From an uncultured Candidatus Competibacteraceae bacterium (GTDB lineage Bacteria; Pseudomonadota; Gammaproteobacteria; Competibacterales; Competibacteraceae): a stretch of DNA of 7,681 nucleotides. The position numbers and the translations under genes are program-made. The notes below the pieces were generated by a model. The model saw nothing but the letters and a program-made list of their open reading frames with translations, had not been told where the DNA came from and ran no database searches. The DNA is taken from the NCBI GenBank assembly GCA_937872125.1, contig CALMNY010000367.1, forward strand, positions 1-7,681, given 5' to 3'. The first letter of the stretch is position 1; each line of letters starts with the position of its first letter. Below are positions 6,351 through 7,681 of this stretch, in pieces.

Positions 6351-6355
6351 AGGAG
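6351..6355 (+). promoter_or_regulatory. Ribosome binding site selecting a GTG start
   Basis: AGGAG lies 6 nt before the GTG at 6362 and 21 nt before the in-frame ATG at 6377. This favours GTG and a protein beginning MERESMEYDVV, matching related proteins. Confidence 0.75.
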
Positions 6356-6361
6356 TGCCCG

Positions 6362-7681
6362 GTGGAACGCGAAAGTATGGAATATGATGTGGTCATCGTC
6401 GGCGGCGGCCCATCCGGTCTGTCGGCGGCCATCCGTCTCAAGCAACTGGCGGCGGAGAACGACCAGGAGGTGAATGTCTGTGTCATCGAGAAAGGCTCCG
6501 AAGTCGGCGCGCACATCCTGTCCGGCGCAGTGGTCGAACCGCGCGCCTTGAATGAACTAATCCCGGACTGGAAGGAACGGGGTGCACCGCTGAATACGCC
6601 GGCCACGGAAGACCGTTTCCTGTTCCTGACCCGCGAGTCCTCGTACAAGCTGCCCACACCGCCGTCGATGAACAATCACGGCAATTACATCATCAGCCTG
6701 GGCAATCTGTGTCGCTGGCTGGCGACCCAGGCCGAGGAACTGGGCGTAGAGATTTACCCCGGCTTCGCCGCCGCCGAAGTGCTCTACAACGACGACGGCG
6801 CGGTGGTCGGGGTAGCCACCGGCGACATGGGCGTCGGTCGCGACGGTCAGCCGACCGACCAGTTCGCGCCGGGCATGGAACTGCGCGCCCGCTACACGCT
6901 GTTCGCCGAGGGTTGCCGGGGTTCGCTAACCAAGACCTTGTTCGACCGGTTCAATCTGCGCGACGGCGTGGACCCGCAAACCTACGGCATCGGCATCAAG
7001 GAACTGTGGGAAATTGATCCTGCCAAACACCAGCCGGGCAAGATCATCCACACGGTCGGCTGGCCGCTGGATGCCAGTACCTACGGCGGTTCCTTCCTGT
7101 ATCACCTGGAGAATAACCAAGTAGCGGTCGGGTTCGTGATCGGTCTGGGCTACAGCAACCCGCATCTGTACCCGTTCGAAGAATTCCAGCGATTTAAGAC
7201 CCATCCCGACATTCGCCCGACCTTCGAGGGTGGCCGGCGCATCGCCTACGGGGCGCGCGCCATTTCGGCGGGTGGCCTCCAGTCCATACCCAAGCTGACC
7301 TTCCCCGGCGGCGTGCTGATCGGCGACACCGCCGGCTTCCTCAACATGCCCAAGATCAAGGGCACCCACACCGCGATGAAATCCGGGATGATCGCGGCGG
7401 ATGCGGTGTTTGCGGCGGTCAAGGCCGGGCGCAGTGCGGACGAGGTGACGGAATATCCCGAGCAATTCCGGCAAAGCTGGCTGTGGCAGGAACTCCATCA
7501 AGTTCGCAACATCAAGCCGTCGTTCAGTTGGGGGCTGTGGGCGGCGATGGCCTATTCCGCTCTCGACACCTACGTGTTACGGGGCAAGGCCCCATGGACG
7601 TTGCACCATAAGCCGGATCACGAAAAGCTGAAGCCCGCCAGCGAGTGCTCGAAGATCGAGTATCCCAAGCCGGATGGCAAG
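6362..7681 (+). CDS. Electron transfer flavoprotein:ubiquinone oxidoreductase, 3' truncated by window
   Basis: This enzyme (ETF-QO, FixC/ETFDH family) takes electrons from reduced electron transfer flavoprotein, produced by acyl-CoA and other dehydrogenases, and reduces ubiquinone at the inner membrane. The 440 residues present begin with the FAD-binding fold: DVVIVGGGPSGLSAA (GxGxxG at 14-19), and VIEKG with E43 for the ribose, then GAHILSGAV. The second FAD motif is LIGDTAGFLN (about 319-328), followed by MPKIKGTH (329-336), which belongs to the quinone/FAD region. Residues about 388-408 (FSWGLWAAMAYS...) are hydrophobic, suiting monotopic membrane attachment. The sequence ends at IEYPKPDGK, just before the conserved Fe-S region, so roughly the last 100 residues of a usual length near 550, including the CxxC-type 4Fe-4S ligands, are outside. 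An in-frame stop at 6332-6334 limits the start. ETF alpha/beta genes are not in the window. Confidence 0.95.
   Translation, partial: MERESMEYDVVIVGGGPSGLSAAIRLKQLAAENDQEVNVCVIEKGSEVGAHILSGAVVEPRALNELIPDWKERGAPLNTPATEDRFLFLTRESSYKLPTPPSMNNHGNYIISLGNLCRWLATQAEELGVEIYPGFAAAEVLYNDDGAVVGVATGDMGVGRDGQPTDQFAPGMELRARYTLFAEGCRGSLTKTLFDRFNLRDGVDPQTYGIGIKELWEIDPAKHQPGKIIHTVGWPLDASTYGGSFLYHLENNQVAVGFVIGLGYSNPHLYPFEEFQRFKTHPDIRPTFEGGRRIAYGARAISAGGLQSIPKLTFPGGVLIGDTAGFLNMPKIKGTHTAMKSGMIAADAVFAAVKAGRSADEVTEYPEQFRQSWLWQELHQVRNIKPSFSWGLWAAMAYSALDTYVLRGKAPWTLHHKPDHEKLKPASECSKIEYPKPDGK

Noticed and set aside
6926..7501. 191-residue minus-strand ORF, with 6296-6514 and 6331-6675
   Set aside because: They lie mainly antisense to the ETF-QO gene, whose identity is clear from its motifs.

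Overview
The window looks like a chromosomal segment from a GC-rich gammaproteobacterium. The support is a REPIN-like palindrome of the GTAGGAGCGGCC type, a tRNA-Ser(UGA) with an encoded CCA, and an ETF:ubiquinone oxidoreductase whose N-terminus reads like gammaproteobacterial members. A lineage such as the Competibacter group is possible, but nothing here proves it.

Positions 1-299 are accessory DNA. They hold the 3' end of an unrecognised plus-strand gene. A 130-bp non-coding element with imperfect terminal inverted repeats and a possible 5-bp target duplication interrupts its last codons, and a REPIN-like doublet is nested inside that element. This stretch lies just beyond the 3' end of a minus-strand tRNA-Ser gene (300-387), a kind of site where integration often occurs. 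Next, also on the minus strand, is a gene (460-1296) for a secreted protein of about 278 residues with ten cysteines, a clear signal peptide and no recognised function.

A 185-bp divergent intergenic region (1297-1481) separates it from two overlapping plus-strand glycosyltransferase genes (1482-3905 and 3883-6183). The first protein joins an apparently intact GT2 domain, a long coiled coil and a second GT-A (GT8-like) domain, with a similar SR-x-WR motif closing each half. The second joins a GT2-like domain that has lost its acidic catalytic residues to an intact-looking GT4 (GT-B) domain. Together they probably build several successive linkages of a surface glycan (O-antigen, exopolysaccharide or a glycoprotein glycan). 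No transporter, polymerase or sugar-nucleotide gene is visible, so the product cannot be named.

After a 178-bp gap with a perfect 7-bp-stem hairpin, the window ends inside a housekeeping gene for electron transfer flavoprotein:ubiquinone oxidoreductase (6362 to the edge). It starts at GTG behind a strong Shine-Dalgarno and lacks only its C-terminal Fe-S part.

No CRISPR array, transposase, phage gene or recognised defence system is visible. The most unusual content is the multi-domain glycosyltransferase pair with its decayed GT2 module, followed by the small nested mobile element.
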